Part shown: positions 52,818 to 62,668 of the stretch, one piece after another
How positions within the stretch are numbered: position 1 is the stretch's first letter
How the letters are laid out: each line of letters begins with the position of its first letter
The notes under the pieces: model-generated
What the model was told of the DNA's origin: nothing
Seen by the model: the letters and a program-made list of their open reading frames with translations, nothing else
Database searches by the model: none
Translations under genes and position numbers: made by a program
Assembly: GCF_001939735.1 (NCBI RefSeq)
Contig: NZ_MJIL01000095.1
Span: 17,635-81,634 of the forward strand
DNA length: 64,000 bases
Source of the DNA: Photobacterium proteolyticum
GTDB taxonomy: Bacteria > Pseudomonadota > Gammaproteobacteria > Enterobacterales > Vibrionaceae
Reading direction: 5' to 3'

Positions 52818-53447
52818 ATGTCTGACTATGGTTTTTGGTTGTTGTTTTTTTCGACGGCACTTGCATTGAATATCGCCCCGGGGCCAGATCTGTTTTACAT
52901 CCTCACCAAAACCATAGCCAGTGGTAAAAAAGTGGGCATAGCCTCTGCGCTTGGAGTGTGTACTGGGGCTTTGTTTCACGTATTTGCCGCCGCCGTTGGG
53001 CTGTCGGCTGTATTGGCTTCATCAGCATTCGCTTTTACTGTAGTGAAGTATATAGGCGCAGGTTATTTACTCTATTTAGCCTGGCAATCATTCTCGTCAT
53101 CCGGATCTTTGCTGAATCTCAACGCAAAACGCGCGCCGAAAGAAACGCTAATAGCTGCTTTTAAGCAGGGCGTACTGGTGGATATTCTCAACCCTAAGGT
53201 TGCTATCTTTTTTATGGCCTTTCTTCCTCAGTTTGTCCGCGAGGGACATGGTCCCCTAACGTTGCAACTCATGTATTTAGGGCTGTTGGTTATCGCGGTC
53301 GCCATTGTTGTTGAGGTTATCTATGTAATGGCTGCTTCAATGCTGACGCATAAGCTGAGAAATAACCAACGATTCAGTCAGTGGCTTGATCGTTTCGTAG
53401 GAACAGTCTTCGTTGTGTTGGGAATAAAGTTAGTTGCCGACAGCTAG
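52818..53447 (+). CDS. LysE/RhtB-family amino-acid exporter
   Basis: 209 residues, six predicted membrane spans. The signature IAPGPDLFYILTKTIASGKKVG near the start and the NPKVAIFFMAFLPQFV loop are diagnostic of the LysE/RhtB family. It exports an amino acid or homoserine-lactone-like compound in exchange for H+. AAGGAAA lies before the ATG. It shares an upstream region with metY, so homoserine, threonine or methionine-linked export is thinkable but unproven. Confidence 0.9.
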   Translation: MSDYGFWLLFFSTALALNIAPGPDLFYILTKTIASGKKVGIASALGVCTGALFHVFAAAVGLSAVLASSAFAFTVVKYIGAGYLLYLAWQSFSSSGSLLNLNAKRAPKETLIAAFKQGVLVDILNPKVAIFFMAFLPQFVREGHGPLTLQLMYLGLLVIAVAIVVEVIYVMAASMLTHKLRNNQRFSQWLDRFVGTVFVVLGIKLVADS

Positions 53448-53528
53448 TGCTGCTGTGAATAAAGAGCTGTAGATACATCTTGCTATACTTATGGCATCGA
53501 AATGATGTTTTGTCGGGCAGGTGATGAT

Positions 53529-53990
53529 GTGAAGAGTTTCTACGCTGTTGTATTGATGCTTTCGATGTTCGGGTTCACTGGTTGTTCCAACAATCCTTAC
53601 GGTGACTCGTATGGTGTTGCCGATACGCGGACAATCCAACAAGTGCGATATGGGACCATTATGAAAACTGAGCCGGTCAGCATTGAAGGCGAAGGGCAGG
53701 TTGTCGGTGCCATAGCCGGTGCTGCTGTTGGTGGTATTCTTGGTTCGAAAATCGGCGGGGGATCAGGTTCTGATATCGCAGCAATCGGTGGTGGTGTACT
53801 GGGTGGTGTGGCTGGTAGCAAAGCGGCCGAAGGGGTTTCCCGACGAGACGGTGTTAATCTGACCATCAAGATGGATGATGGTGAAACCATTGCGATCGTT
53901 CAGGAGGTCAACCCGAGCATGATCTTTCAGGTAGGGCAAAGAGTTAGGGTGAACATTGACGGAAACACGGCTCGGGTGGTGCCTGAATAG
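53529..53990 (+). CDS. Glycine-zipper 2TM outer-membrane lipoprotein
   Basis: 153 residues. The signal peptide ends in the lipobox FTGC (Cys near 18-19). A glycine-zipper region follows (GAIAGAAVGGILGSKIGG and GGGVLGGVAGSKAAEG), as in SlyB/PcP-type proteins, and the C terminus forms a small beta domain (TIKMDDGETIAIVQ). I moved the start from ATG 53502 to GTG 53529, which AGG fits and which gives a proper signal peptide. It is a candidate outer-membrane integrity protein. Confidence 0.83.
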   Translation: MKSFYAVVLMLSMFGFTGCSNNPYGDSYGVADTRTIQQVRYGTIMKTEPVSIEGEGQVVGAIAGAAVGGILGSKIGGGSGSDIAAIGGGVLGGVAGSKAAEGVSRRDGVNLTIKMDDGETIAIVQEVNPSMIFQVGQRVRVNIDGNTARVVPE

Positions 53991-54029
53991 CTCGTTCACA
54001 TAGTCGTATAACCGTTAAGTGATCAACAG

Positions 54030-54058
54030 AACCACTGTAATTTACGCAGTGGTTTTTT
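54030..54058 (+). terminator. Intrinsic terminator after lipoprotein gene
   Basis: Stem AACCACTG/CAGTGGTT with a 9-nt loop and T6. Confidence 0.85.
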
Positions 54059-54126
54059 GTTATTCGTCATAGAGGTAGTGCCCGCTTTACGAACGAGGTG
54101 GTAAAAATGTTTCTATTCGGTGTAAG

Positions 54127-54834
54127 GTGAAGACACCTATCTATCAGAACTATCTAACAGACCGATTAAACATGACTTATTTATCGTGTGTTGAAGTAGA
54201 GCCAAGTGTTGAACCGACTGCTGCCGTGATTTGGCTTCATGGCCTCGGTTCCAATGGCCATGACTTCGAGGCTATTTTGCCTGAGCTGAACTTACCGCTA
54301 GATGCACCAGTTCGTTTTATCTTTCCTCATTCGCCATCGCTAGCCGTTACCATCAATGGCGGTATGGTCATGCCTGCCTGGTACGACATTCTGGAAATGG
54401 GGGCCGGACGTAAACTTAATACTGAGCAGCTTTTGGATTCAGCCAAAAGAGTGACTGACTTAATTGAACGCGAGATGGAGCGTGGTATTGATAGTGAGCG
54501 TATATTGGTTGCTGGCTTTTCACAAGGCGGTGCTGTTGCGTATCATGCAGCTCTGAGTTATCAGCACAAACTTGCTGGCCTTCTTGCTCTCTCTACCTAT
54601 TTCCCGACGTCAGGCATTATCACAATTAGCGAAGCGAACAGGCAGATACCATTAGAGGTGATGCACGGCAGCTATGATCCCGTGGTATTGCCAACCATGG
54701 GTGAGGACGCTGTCAGTGACTTGCTGGCTGCTGGTTGTAAACCAAACTGGCGGACATATCCGATGGAGCACCAGGTTTGTATGCCTCAGATCCGTGATAT
54801 TTCGGCCTGGCTACAAGATGTTCTGAAGTTGTAG
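54127..54834 (+). CDS. Carboxylesterase/lysophospholipase-like alpha/beta hydrolase
   Basis: 235 residues of the Est2/acyl-protein-thioesterase family. WLHGLGSNGHDFE gives the oxyanion hole, GFSQGGAVA holds the nucleophile Ser132, and SYDPVV and MEHQVC supply Asp and His. It hydrolyses short-chain esters or lysophospholipids. The start is unclear: GTG 54127 fits the family N terminus but has no good ribosome site, and the next ATG is at 54172. Cytoplasmic. Confidence 0.88.
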   Translation: MKTPIYQNYLTDRLNMTYLSCVEVEPSVEPTAAVIWLHGLGSNGHDFEAILPELNLPLDAPVRFIFPHSPSLAVTINGGMVMPAWYDILEMGAGRKLNTEQLLDSAKRVTDLIEREMERGIDSERILVAGFSQGGAVAYHAALSYQHKLAGLLALSTYFPTSGIITISEANRQIPLEVMHGSYDPVVLPTMGEDAVSDLLAAGCKPNWRTYPMEHQVCMPQIRDISAWLQDVLKL

Positions 54835-54882
54835 ATTCTGAATCGAGATATAACAAGCGAGTAAGTTGAATCTTACAGCACT

Positions 54883-54908
54883 AAAAAGCCACGCATCCGT
54901 GGCTTTTT
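54883..54908. terminator. Intrinsic terminator after esterase gene
   Basis: 11-bp stem AAAAAGCCACG/CGTGGCTTTTT with a 4-nt loop, flanked by T-runs on both strands. It serves the esterase and probably the convergent PH-domain gene. Confidence 0.9.
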
Positions 54909-54950
54909 GTTTCAATGTTCGAGTCGTATCTCAAGGCGATATAAGTTTAC

Positions 54951-55331
54951 TTACTTGCCAGCAATTTTAGCCGCTAGTAGTCCCTGCATCGCGTAGACAT
55001 TGGTTTTACCGTTAAATTCCAGAGCAATAGGCTCAGATTGACCAGAAATCCACAGTTTTAGCTCTGCATCTAGATCGAAATGGCCTGTCGTTTCGACTGT
55101 ATACATAGTGATAGATTTAAAAGGTACCGAACGGTATTCTACTTTTTTGCCTGTCATGCCTTGCTTATCAATCAAGATCAAACGACGATCTGTCAGAACA
55201 ATCATGTCTCGAATTAACTTGTAGGCAAGCTCAATCTGCTCATCGGCACCGAGTATGGTGGCAAGCTCTTCCGTTGCCTCTTCGTTACTCATTTCGCCGG
55301 CATTACCTAATAGTGCGTCGAATAGTCCCAT
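54951..55331 (-). CDS. Bacterial PH-domain protein
   Basis: 126 residues matching the PF08000-type PH domain. The patterns KLIRDMIVLTDRRLILIDKQGMTGKKVEY and VPFKSITMYTVETTGHFDLDAELKLW are typical. Function in bacteria is unknown. AAGGA before the ATG. It lies 43 bases after the exonuclease gene's stop on the same strand. Confidence 0.88.
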   Translation of the reverse strand: MGLFDALLGNAGEMSNEEATEELATILGADEQIELAYKLIRDMIVLTDRRLILIDKQGMTGKKVEYRSVPFKSITMYTVETTGHFDLDAELKLWISGQSEPIALEFNGKTNVYAMQGLLAAKIAGK

Positions 55332-55374
55332 CTTTATTCCTTATTGGTTTTATCAAAATGCATAGATGAAGTTG

Positions 55375-56001
55375 TCAGCAGGCTTGTTTTCTCAGGTAAG
55401 CAGTAACCGACGCTTTTGCTGTCCGGGAGAGCTTTTGCATCACTGAAAATTCAGGCATGGTGATCCGGTGATCTGATTTTAAATCTTCCAGCATTAATAG
55501 CCACAGTTTGGCCGTCATTTCTGAATCTGCCAGTGCTCTGTGGAAGACGCCGTCGTTGTCGATATCTTTATAGGCAACCAGCGATCCGAGCTTATGGTTT
55601 GGTGCCTGCTGGTACAAACGGCGAGCAATGAGCATGGAGCAGGCAAACTGCCCATCGTAGCTTCTGCCTATGCTATCGAGTTCGGCATCGAGAAAGCGCT
55701 GATCAAAGGAAGCGTTATGAGCAACAAGGTTATACCCGGCAATAAAATCGGCAAACTGATCCATTACTTCGTCACAGGCTGGTGCATGTTGCAGCATTTG
55801 GTTGGTGATACCGGTATAGCCTGCAATAAAGCTGCTGACTTTGAAGCCGGGGTTCATGAGCTGCTGGAAGCGGTCGACAATGATGCCGTTGTCTATTTTA
55901 ACGGCACCTATTTCAATGGCACGATCGCCCATGTTCGGTGAGAGTCCGGTGGTTTCGAAGTCGAGGACGATAACAGTGTTGGCTGCCTGGGAGGTTGTCA
56001 C
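55375..56001 (-). CDS. DnaQ-like 3'-5' exonuclease (DEDDh)
   Basis: 208 residues. All five DEDDh residues are readable: Asp and Glu in VLDFETTG, Asp in HNASFDQRF, His and Asp in HRALADSEMT. It is similar in size to the exonuclease part of the DNA polymerase III epsilon family, but lacks the polymerase-binding tail. GTG start with TAAGG upstream. It degrades single-stranded nucleic acid 3'-5'; the exact role is unknown. Confidence 0.88.
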   Translation of the reverse strand: MTTSQAANTVIVLDFETTGLSPNMGDRAIEIGAVKIDNGIIVDRFQQLMNPGFKVSSFIAGYTGITNQMLQHAPACDEVMDQFADFIAGYNLVAHNASFDQRFLDAELDSIGRSYDGQFACSMLIARRLYQQAPNHKLGSLVAYKDIDNDGVFHRALADSEMTAKLWLLMLEDLKSDHRITMPEFSVMQKLSRTAKASVTAYLRKQAC

Positions 56002-56273
56002 GAAATAAGCCTTAGTCTGGCGATAAGAATGCCCTTATTGTAACTGTGCGCTTTGCTGAAGCCAATATAACCTTGTTTTTGTGTAATACTCATTCAGTTC
56101 TTAACCTATCCATTGCCGTGTAAAAAAGAGTCAATTCCCGCATTTATTGAATCAAGCCGATGAATGTTTCAGTCTGTATTTCAAATGTTTTGACAGATTT
56201 GCCCATCTGCTGTATCAAACTGAGCAATAGCACTAGTTTGCTAATATTAACCAATAATAAGAAGAGGTTCTTG

Positions 56274-59200
56274 ATGAGGCACGCTCAGTCTTATCAGCGT
56301 ATAGCTGTTCTGGGAAGTATTTGCTTGTTAACAGCTTGCAACGGAGGCGGTGAAGGTAGCAGTAGCAGTAGCAGTCCCGTTGTGAAGCCATTAGAGGCGG
56401 CCAAGTACGAGTTAAAGTCGGTCAGCTCTTCGGGGGGAAGCATTCTTCCGCAGAATGTTTCTGTTGTATCAGGGCAAAGCTATCACTTTACGATAACACC
56501 CGAGCCGGGGTTTACCGTACATTCTGTTACCGGGTGTAATGGGGTGCTTAACGGGCGGCAATATACTACGTCCGCGATTACAGCCGACTGTAAAATTACC
56601 GCTTCATTTGTAACCAATGCGCAGGCGGCAATCAACAACGAAGACCATCAGTTAGCTTCGGCTGCTGAACTGATTCAGTTTGCCCAGAATCACATTGAAA
56701 ACATCCAGCAAGAACGCAGTGCCTTGCTGGATGTATTGTATCAGGGGGTAGGTACATCGATATCATGGCACCCAAGCCATGACAGTATTACGTTTTCTAG
56801 CTTCATGCCGGAAAACACATTCCTGGTGCTACGTTCAAACCAAAAAGAAAGCGGAACGCCCTCTTCCGAGGGGCTGGTTTATGCCGGTCATCAAGGGGAA
56901 CACCGCTACGCCGCGATGAGCGCCAGTATGTTCTCGGTTGATACTTCAACAGCAACCGACCAACTTTTGAAGAACTTGGTTAATTGGTTGACAAAAAACA
57001 GTGATCCGCAGCGATCCCTGTCTATTGTGACAACGCATGTCTCGAGTAAAGCCGACAGCTGGTATTTCCCACATAATGAAGGCATCCGTACCTGGCTTAA
57101 CAATCACTTTCCTAGCCAGCATGTGATTAATGTTGAGAACAGTTGCGATTACGAAGCGTTGTCGATTTGTATTGATGAGCAGCAGCCTGATCTTATCATC
57201 CTGAGTGATATTGACCGGGCAAATCGTGGCTATGCGGGCGTTAGTGCGGCTTTCGAGAAGGCCAAGCGGTTGCACATTCCGTTACTGGTACTGAACTATT
57301 GGCGCAATGAAAGCCCAATGGCGGCACCTGTATATCGTTATATGGGATTGAACACGGCCGGGAATTACTGGAGCGAGCATCTGGCTAGCAACTTGGCTGT
57401 TGATGACATTAAAGCTGCTGATCCTCAGCTGTTGGCAGCGAGCACTTTATTGACCAAGCTCGATGCGGGTCAGTTTGATATGGCGTCATTGGATCAGTGC
57501 AATAAAAACTTTATCAATTGCTCTGAAGCTGATTTTCTGGCTGAATTCAAAACTGGTGCCGATTGGTTCCGCAATGGCGCTATCGCGTTAGACAGCAATA
57601 ATATCAAAGCATTTGATACCGATAACTTCCCGCTAATGCGTGCCGGTTTGTTGCTGGCAGACAAGTATCGTGCTGCGATTGACTATCCGATTGCTCAAGA
57701 CAGCCCTTCTGATTGGCAGCAAGCCATGTTTGCGGACTGGACGGTCAGTTATGCCCGTGAAAACAACATTGCTCAACCTGACTTGGGAGAGTATGTCACT
57801 GATAAGTCGAATGTCGCTAAAGGTAGCAAGGCTCACTATGCCTATCCTGAGACAATTCAGGAGGGCCGGGTAGTGAAAGTGCCTTATTCCGGACAATGGA
57901 CGACAACGGGTTGGTATGCGTTACCGGGGAAAAAGATCACGGTTACGCGAACTGATAATAGCGACGCCACGCTGGAAATTAAGCTCAATTACCACCGTAG
58001 CAATACTAACAGGGTGTTCAGTACAAAAGTGTACCGTGGGCCATTGGAACTCAACCAGCAACGTATAAAGGTAAGAGGCGCTGAAACCGTAACGTTCTCT
58101 ACCCCTTATGGTGGGCCGATTTATGCGTATCTCGAGGGTAGTGCGACACCAGTTGAAGTGAGCCTGAATATAATCGGTGTTACTAAGCACCCGGCAATCA
58201 TGGACTTTAGCGACCCGGGTGAAATTACGCGCTTTAATCAGCTGATTGAAAACACAGAGCTGCCGCATGTGGATTTACGTACTGATGGCGCGGAGCAGCA
58301 CCTTCGCCGCGATCGTTTTCTTGGTGCCCTTGGCGCTGAGATCCCTTCCGTAACGGCGTTGTTAAAGTCAATTCAAGACGACCATATCAACAGCGTCTAC
58401 ACCTTGGCCGGGTATAAGATTCAAGGTAAAACGCTTGAAGAATCATTGCCAGACGATGTAAAAACGCTATGCAGTAATTTATATGGCAATACTGATTGTT
58501 TTAACTCTGACTTGCATACTCGCAAGATTATCCAGCATGCTAATTACGATCAGAATGCCCAGTGCGGCAGCGGTTGTAGTGGTAACCCTTGGGATGCCTC
58601 ATGGACTATTTCGCCAACAGGTTGGGGAGACAATCATGAGTTGGGGCATAACCTACAAACTAAGCGGCTGAATGTGCATTATGCGGAAGCTGCTGATATC
58701 GAAGACTGGACAAAATACAGTTCTCGGGCAGGTGAAAACTCAAACAATATCTTCCCATACTATGTGAAATGGAAGTCTCACTACCAACGTGACGGTAATA
58801 CCACGACGTTGACGGATGGGCATATGAACCATAAAGATCTTTTTTATGTTTTCATGTCTGATGCTGCCGAAATCAAAAATAGTGCAAACGAGCGTGTTGT
58901 ACTAGGGAGAAAGTGTACGGTGATGGATGCCGGACATGATCGTTTCACTGTACCATGGAAAAGCAATGCGTATGCGACCCATAACGGCTATCGTATGGCG
59001 TTTTATATCCAGATGGCGCTTCGCACTGATCAGCAAGTGATGAGTACCGGCGACAGGCTAGATAATGGCTTCAACCTGTTTACTTTGTTGTACCTCCACA
59101 GTCGTATTTTTGGTCAGTATGCTGCCAATGAAACGGATTGGCTCAATAACCGAGAAAGACTTGGCTTTAGTTTGTTCCCTTATAGTGGTGACAGCACTTA

Positions 59201-59504
59201 TGGCGGTAAAACAGTTGCGTCAGTGCCTGGTAACGACTTTATGCTGGTATCGCTCAGCAAGGCAACCAATCAGGATTGGCGTCCATATTTCGATATGTTC
59301 GGGTTACGCTATACCAGTTTGGCGGCCAGCCAGGTGAACGCTAACGCCAAGGGAGGTGCGGTAAACATGGGAATGTATGTACTTGAAGATGATCTGCCTT
59401 CAGCATCAATGAGTGCTGGGTTGCCATTTTTAGATTTGTCTTTGAGTAATGCAGCGACTCTATGGCCGAGAGATAACTCATCGCCAGTTGGCTGTTCGTT
59501 GTAG
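56274..59504 (+). CDS. AcfD/SslE-like M60 metalloprotease lipoprotein
   Basis: 1076 residues. The signal peptide ends in the lipobox LLTAC, followed by a Gly/Ser linker. Next comes an InlB-type repeat domain (GGSILPQNVSVVSGQSY to CKITASF), a large N-terminal ImpA-like region, and an M60-type peptidase with His788-Glu789-x2-His792 (HELGH) followed by Glu in HYAEAADIED. M60 proteins such as SslE and AcfD are secreted or surface-held mucin-degrading zinc proteases. The frame is open to 56160; ATG 56274 has AAGAGG upstream and gives the signal peptide. A terminator follows. It is an accessory gene of likely host or mucus contact. Confidence 0.9.
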   Translation: MRHAQSYQRIAVLGSICLLTACNGGGEGSSSSSSPVVKPLEAAKYELKSVSSSGGSILPQNVSVVSGQSYHFTITPEPGFTVHSVTGCNGVLNGRQYTTSAITADCKITASFVTNAQAAINNEDHQLASAAELIQFAQNHIENIQQERSALLDVLYQGVGTSISWHPSHDSITFSSFMPENTFLVLRSNQKESGTPSSEGLVYAGHQGEHRYAAMSASMFSVDTSTATDQLLKNLVNWLTKNSDPQRSLSIVTTHVSSKADSWYFPHNEGIRTWLNNHFPSQHVINVENSCDYEALSICIDEQQPDLIILSDIDRANRGYAGVSAAFEKAKRLHIPLLVLNYWRNESPMAAPVYRYMGLNTAGNYWSEHLASNLAVDDIKAADPQLLAASTLLTKLDAGQFDMASLDQCNKNFINCSEADFLAEFKTGADWFRNGAIALDSNNIKAFDTDNFPLMRAGLLLADKYRAAIDYPIAQDSPSDWQQAMFADWTVSYARENNIAQPDLGEYVTDKSNVAKGSKAHYAYPETIQEGRVVKVPYSGQWTTTGWYALPGKKITVTRTDNSDATLEIKLNYHRSNTNRVFSTKVYRGPLELNQQRIKVRGAETVTFSTPYGGPIYAYLEGSATPVEVSLNIIGVTKHPAIMDFSDPGEITRFNQLIENTELPHVDLRTDGAEQHLRRDRFLGALGAEIPSVTALLKSIQDDHINSVYTLAGYKIQGKTLEESLPDDVKTLCSNLYGNTDCFNSDLHTRKIIQHANYDQNAQCGSGCSGNPWDASWTISPTGWGDNHELGHNLQTKRLNVHYAEAADIEDWTKYSSRAGENSNNIFPYYVKWKSHYQRDGNTTTLTDGHMNHKDLFYVFMSDAAEIKNSANERVVLGRKCTVMDAGHDRFTVPWKSNAYATHNGYRMAFYIQMALRTDQQVMSTGDRLDNGFNLFTLLYLHSRIFGQYAANETDWLNNRERLGFSLFPYSGDSTYGGKTVASVPGNDFMLVSLSKATNQDWRPYFDMFGLRYTSLAASQVNANAKGGAVNMGMYVLEDDLPSASMSAGLPFLDLSLSNAATLWPRDNSSPVGCSL

Positions 59505-59552
59505 CACTTCATAAGGCAGTGAAAAGCAGGGTATCTTTGCCATTCTGAGTTC

Positions 59553-59583
59553 AAACGGCTCCTAATTTAGGAGCCGTTTTTTT
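59553..59583 (+). terminator. Intrinsic terminator after M60 gene
   Basis: Stem AAACGGCTCCTAA/TTAGGAGCCGTTT followed by T-rich sequence. Confidence 0.88.
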
Positions 59584-59697
59584 ATTCCGTGATTTCAGCT
59601 GAACCTATTAATTTGCATCAGAAAAAATCATATCAGGCACTTATATATATGCGTATTATGGTAAACGGATTGAATATAATGGGTTGAGTGTCTTTTT

Positions 59698-62556
59698 ATG
59701 GAAAGAAAAAAGGTAGTTAGATGCTGGGGGGCTATTGTTGCTTCTCTAATGCTAGTGGCTTGTAATCAAGTGCCAGACTCGCAACCACTTGCTGAAGATA
59801 GCCTGTGGCAACAAGGGCAACTTAACAATGGATTGAGGTACCATTTATTGCCCGTTAGCGGAAAACCTGTTTCATTGCGATTACTGGTTCATACAGGTGC
59901 GGTAGATGAAACACCAGCGCAGGCTGGGTATGCGCACTTTCTTGAGCATATGGCTTTTTTAGGCAGTGACGGTTTTGATGCCGGAAAAGTTGAATCTTTG
60001 TTCATCGGTGCCGGTGTCACGTTTGGTGACGATCTGAACGCATTTACCTCGCATGATGTAACAAGTTATCAGATCGATCTGCCAAACGATAAGCGTATGG
60101 AAGACGCCATTATCTGGTTAAGCGATATCGCTACTGGAAAACTGACGTTGGATCCTGTTCTGCTTGAAAACGAAAAAGGCGCGGTATTAGGCGAATTCCG
60201 AACTCGCCATCGTGGCGATAAGCCTGCTGAGTTAAAGGCCTTTGAAGCCCTGCTCCAAGGCAGTCGTTATGAAGGTGTCGATGTGCTCGGCACTCAAGAG
60301 AGTGTTAAGAGCATAACCCGTGATGAGTTGCTGGCATTTTACCAGGCACATTACCTGCCACAGAATACTGAGCTGATTATTACCGGCGATATTGAGAACC
60401 AGAGTCTGGAGCCGATGATTGCTCGTTATTTCGAAAGAGCACGTTTTGCTGACGGGGAAGCCAGAGGCGACGTTGTAGCAGAAAACATCGCTATTGACTC
60501 TGGTGATGAAGGTATTGCGAACCTGACTGCTGAACCTTTATACCTCACAGGGGCAGCTGGCCAGCAAGCCGGAATGAGCCTTCTTATTGAATTGGGTGAC
60601 AGTCAGGTAACAACAGACACCCAATACCAGACGGTCCTTCTTGAAGAAGCCGTGCTAAAGGCGATTAATCGTCGTTTGAATGACCGCCATATTGAAACCC
60701 AGTCACCATTGCTTGGTTCATATAGTTTTCCAACGCTTGTGATTAATCGTTACATTGGAGTGATAGGTATTGAGTTTGCCGAGTCTGATCGGTTGGTTGC
60801 ACAGCAGTTCTTTGCCGAAGAGCTTGCCAGTTTACGGGAACACGGGATTGGTACTATTGAGTTCGAAGCTGTTAAGGATACATTTCTGAATGAGATTCAG
60901 AGCCTGGATACCCAGTGGTTGGGCAAAAAAGCGTTTGAGTATTCAGAGGATCGCCTTAACGCGCTCATTCAGGGAAAGACTCAGCAATCGAAAGAGGATG
61001 TTCGCAGTCAGTTACAGCATTTTGTCGAACACTTGGATCAAACAAAACTGAATGGTGCTATTGAGTTATACCTCAGTGCCGCAAATAATAAGCCCGTATT
61101 TGTCGTAACAAGGGGGGATAGTATCCGCAAAGCGGAAGTGACATTTGCCCAGTTCGCACAGCAATTTTCTGCAAAAGGCAAGACGCTGATTATGGCGTCT
61201 GCAGCGATGGATATTCCGATGCCTGAAAAGGGTGGTGAAATTACTTTCTACGAGGAGGTAGAGCCAACAACCCATCGTTGGACATTGGAAAATGGCATTG
61301 ACGTATGGTTACGTCAGATGCCTGAAGCCGGTGACAGGGCCTACGTGTACTTGATGTCATCCGGTGGAATGGCGGCATTGCCACCTGAATTACGCTATGC
61401 GAGTACATTAGTCTCCCCGGTACTTGCACGTAGTGGGTTAGCGGGTGTTTCTGCCTCAAAACTTGAACAGTTGCTCGTTCGTCACAACACCTATATAGAA
61501 CCACTATTATGGGAAACATCACATGGCCTATACAGTGAGACGGCCAAAGAGGAGTTGCCATTTGCACTCTCGGTGCTGCACCAGGCGATGACGGCTGTCA
61601 AAGTCGACGAGCAGTATTTTTCTGCTGTCCAGCAAGAGAGTGCTGTCAATCAGGAGAACTGGTTATCTTCTCCACTTGGTAGCTATGTTAACCAGGTAGT
61701 TGGAACGCTTTATCCTGCCGGTAGTACTTTGCAACCTCCTACAGTGAAGGATATCCAACAGGTGACTCCGGAGCAGGTACAGGCGGTTGTTGATACTTTG
61801 ATGCACAATAAACGTAATTTCACCTTAGTTGTCAGTGCCGATATTGATGTCAGTGATTTCAACCGGATGCTAAGACGCTATGTCGCGGGCATTCCTTTTG
61901 AAGCTGAGTATGGGTCTGCTGAGATTGCCCCTGTCATAACGGACTATCGAACCAATCCAAAGGTGTCGACGGCATCTACGCAAGCTGCGGAAGCGGTAGA
62001 TAATACGCTCACCTACCACGTACATTTATATTCTCAAGGACAGCCTAAAACAACCAGGGATAGATTCACGGCTGACTTATTAGGTCGGCTTTTAAATCAG
62101 CGTTATCGTGATGAGTTACGCAATACCCGAGGCTTAGGTTATGACCCGTCAGCGCAACTAATATGGTCTGATGGTAGTGGTGAGGCTCTGGTGATGTTTG
62201 GAGTCAATGCTGCGCCCGATAAGCTTGACGCCGTGCGAGCAAGCACTCGACAAGTACTGGAAAAGGCAAGAGCGGGCTTTACGGCGGAAGAGTTTGCGGT
62301 GGCGAAATCACAATTGGCGAAAGCGTTGACGCCGGGACTGACGAATCCGCAGGAACAGGCACGAATGCTCAGCAGTTACGTGCTGTTCGATGCTGATCCA
62401 CTCGCTGTTATTTATCCGGATAATGTGTTGTCTACGCTAACCTTGAAAGAAGTCAATGCATTGTCTGAACGCCTGATAGGTGAGGATACTCAGCAGATGG
62501 AGTCGATGTTAACGCCTAAGAGGGTTTCTTCGAAGGTCGCTGATCCTGATGCTTGA
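59698..62556 (+). CDS. M16-family zinc protease lipoprotein
   Basis: 952 residues. The signal peptide ends at the lipobox LVAC (Cys22). The N-terminal active half has His80-x2-Glu83-His84 (HFLEH) and Glu159 downstream, the inverted zinc motif of M16. The second half (about 540-940) is a structurally similar but inactive domain, with the family's LNQRYRDELRNTRGLGYDPSA pattern. It is expected on the outer membrane or in the periplasm and degrades oligopeptides. GAGTG precedes the ATG. It sits next to the M60 gene but has its own promoter region and terminator. Confidence 0.9.
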   Translation: MERKKVVRCWGAIVASLMLVACNQVPDSQPLAEDSLWQQGQLNNGLRYHLLPVSGKPVSLRLLVHTGAVDETPAQAGYAHFLEHMAFLGSDGFDAGKVESLFIGAGVTFGDDLNAFTSHDVTSYQIDLPNDKRMEDAIIWLSDIATGKLTLDPVLLENEKGAVLGEFRTRHRGDKPAELKAFEALLQGSRYEGVDVLGTQESVKSITRDELLAFYQAHYLPQNTELIITGDIENQSLEPMIARYFERARFADGEARGDVVAENIAIDSGDEGIANLTAEPLYLTGAAGQQAGMSLLIELGDSQVTTDTQYQTVLLEEAVLKAINRRLNDRHIETQSPLLGSYSFPTLVINRYIGVIGIEFAESDRLVAQQFFAEELASLREHGIGTIEFEAVKDTFLNEIQSLDTQWLGKKAFEYSEDRLNALIQGKTQQSKEDVRSQLQHFVEHLDQTKLNGAIELYLSAANNKPVFVVTRGDSIRKAEVTFAQFAQQFSAKGKTLIMASAAMDIPMPEKGGEITFYEEVEPTTHRWTLENGIDVWLRQMPEAGDRAYVYLMSSGGMAALPPELRYASTLVSPVLARSGLAGVSASKLEQLLVRHNTYIEPLLWETSHGLYSETAKEELPFALSVLHQAMTAVKVDEQYFSAVQQESAVNQENWLSSPLGSYVNQVVGTLYPAGSTLQPPTVKDIQQVTPEQVQAVVDTLMHNKRNFTLVVSADIDVSDFNRMLRRYVAGIPFEAEYGSAEIAPVITDYRTNPKVSTASTQAAEAVDNTLTYHVHLYSQGQPKTTRDRFTADLLGRLLNQRYRDELRNTRGLGYDPSAQLIWSDGSGEALVMFGVNAAPDKLDAVRASTRQVLEKARAGFTAEEFAVAKSQLAKALTPGLTNPQEQARMLSSYVLFDADPLAVIYPDNVLSTLTLKEVNALSERLIGEDTQQMESMLTPKRVSSKVADPDA

Positions 62557-62590
62557 TTAGTGCATTAATTCGGTAATTCGACCACTATAT

Positions 62591-62620
62591 AAAAAGGCCA
62601 TCTTAACCGATGGCCTTTGC
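62591..62620. terminator. Bidirectional intrinsic terminator
   Basis: 10-bp stem AAAGGCCATC/GATGGCCTTT with a 6-nt loop, between the convergent M16 and PTS genes. Confidence 0.82.
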
Positions 62621-62668
62621 TCTTAGGGGGAGGGTGTTTCTTTTTAAATCTTTCTAACTAATAACAAG

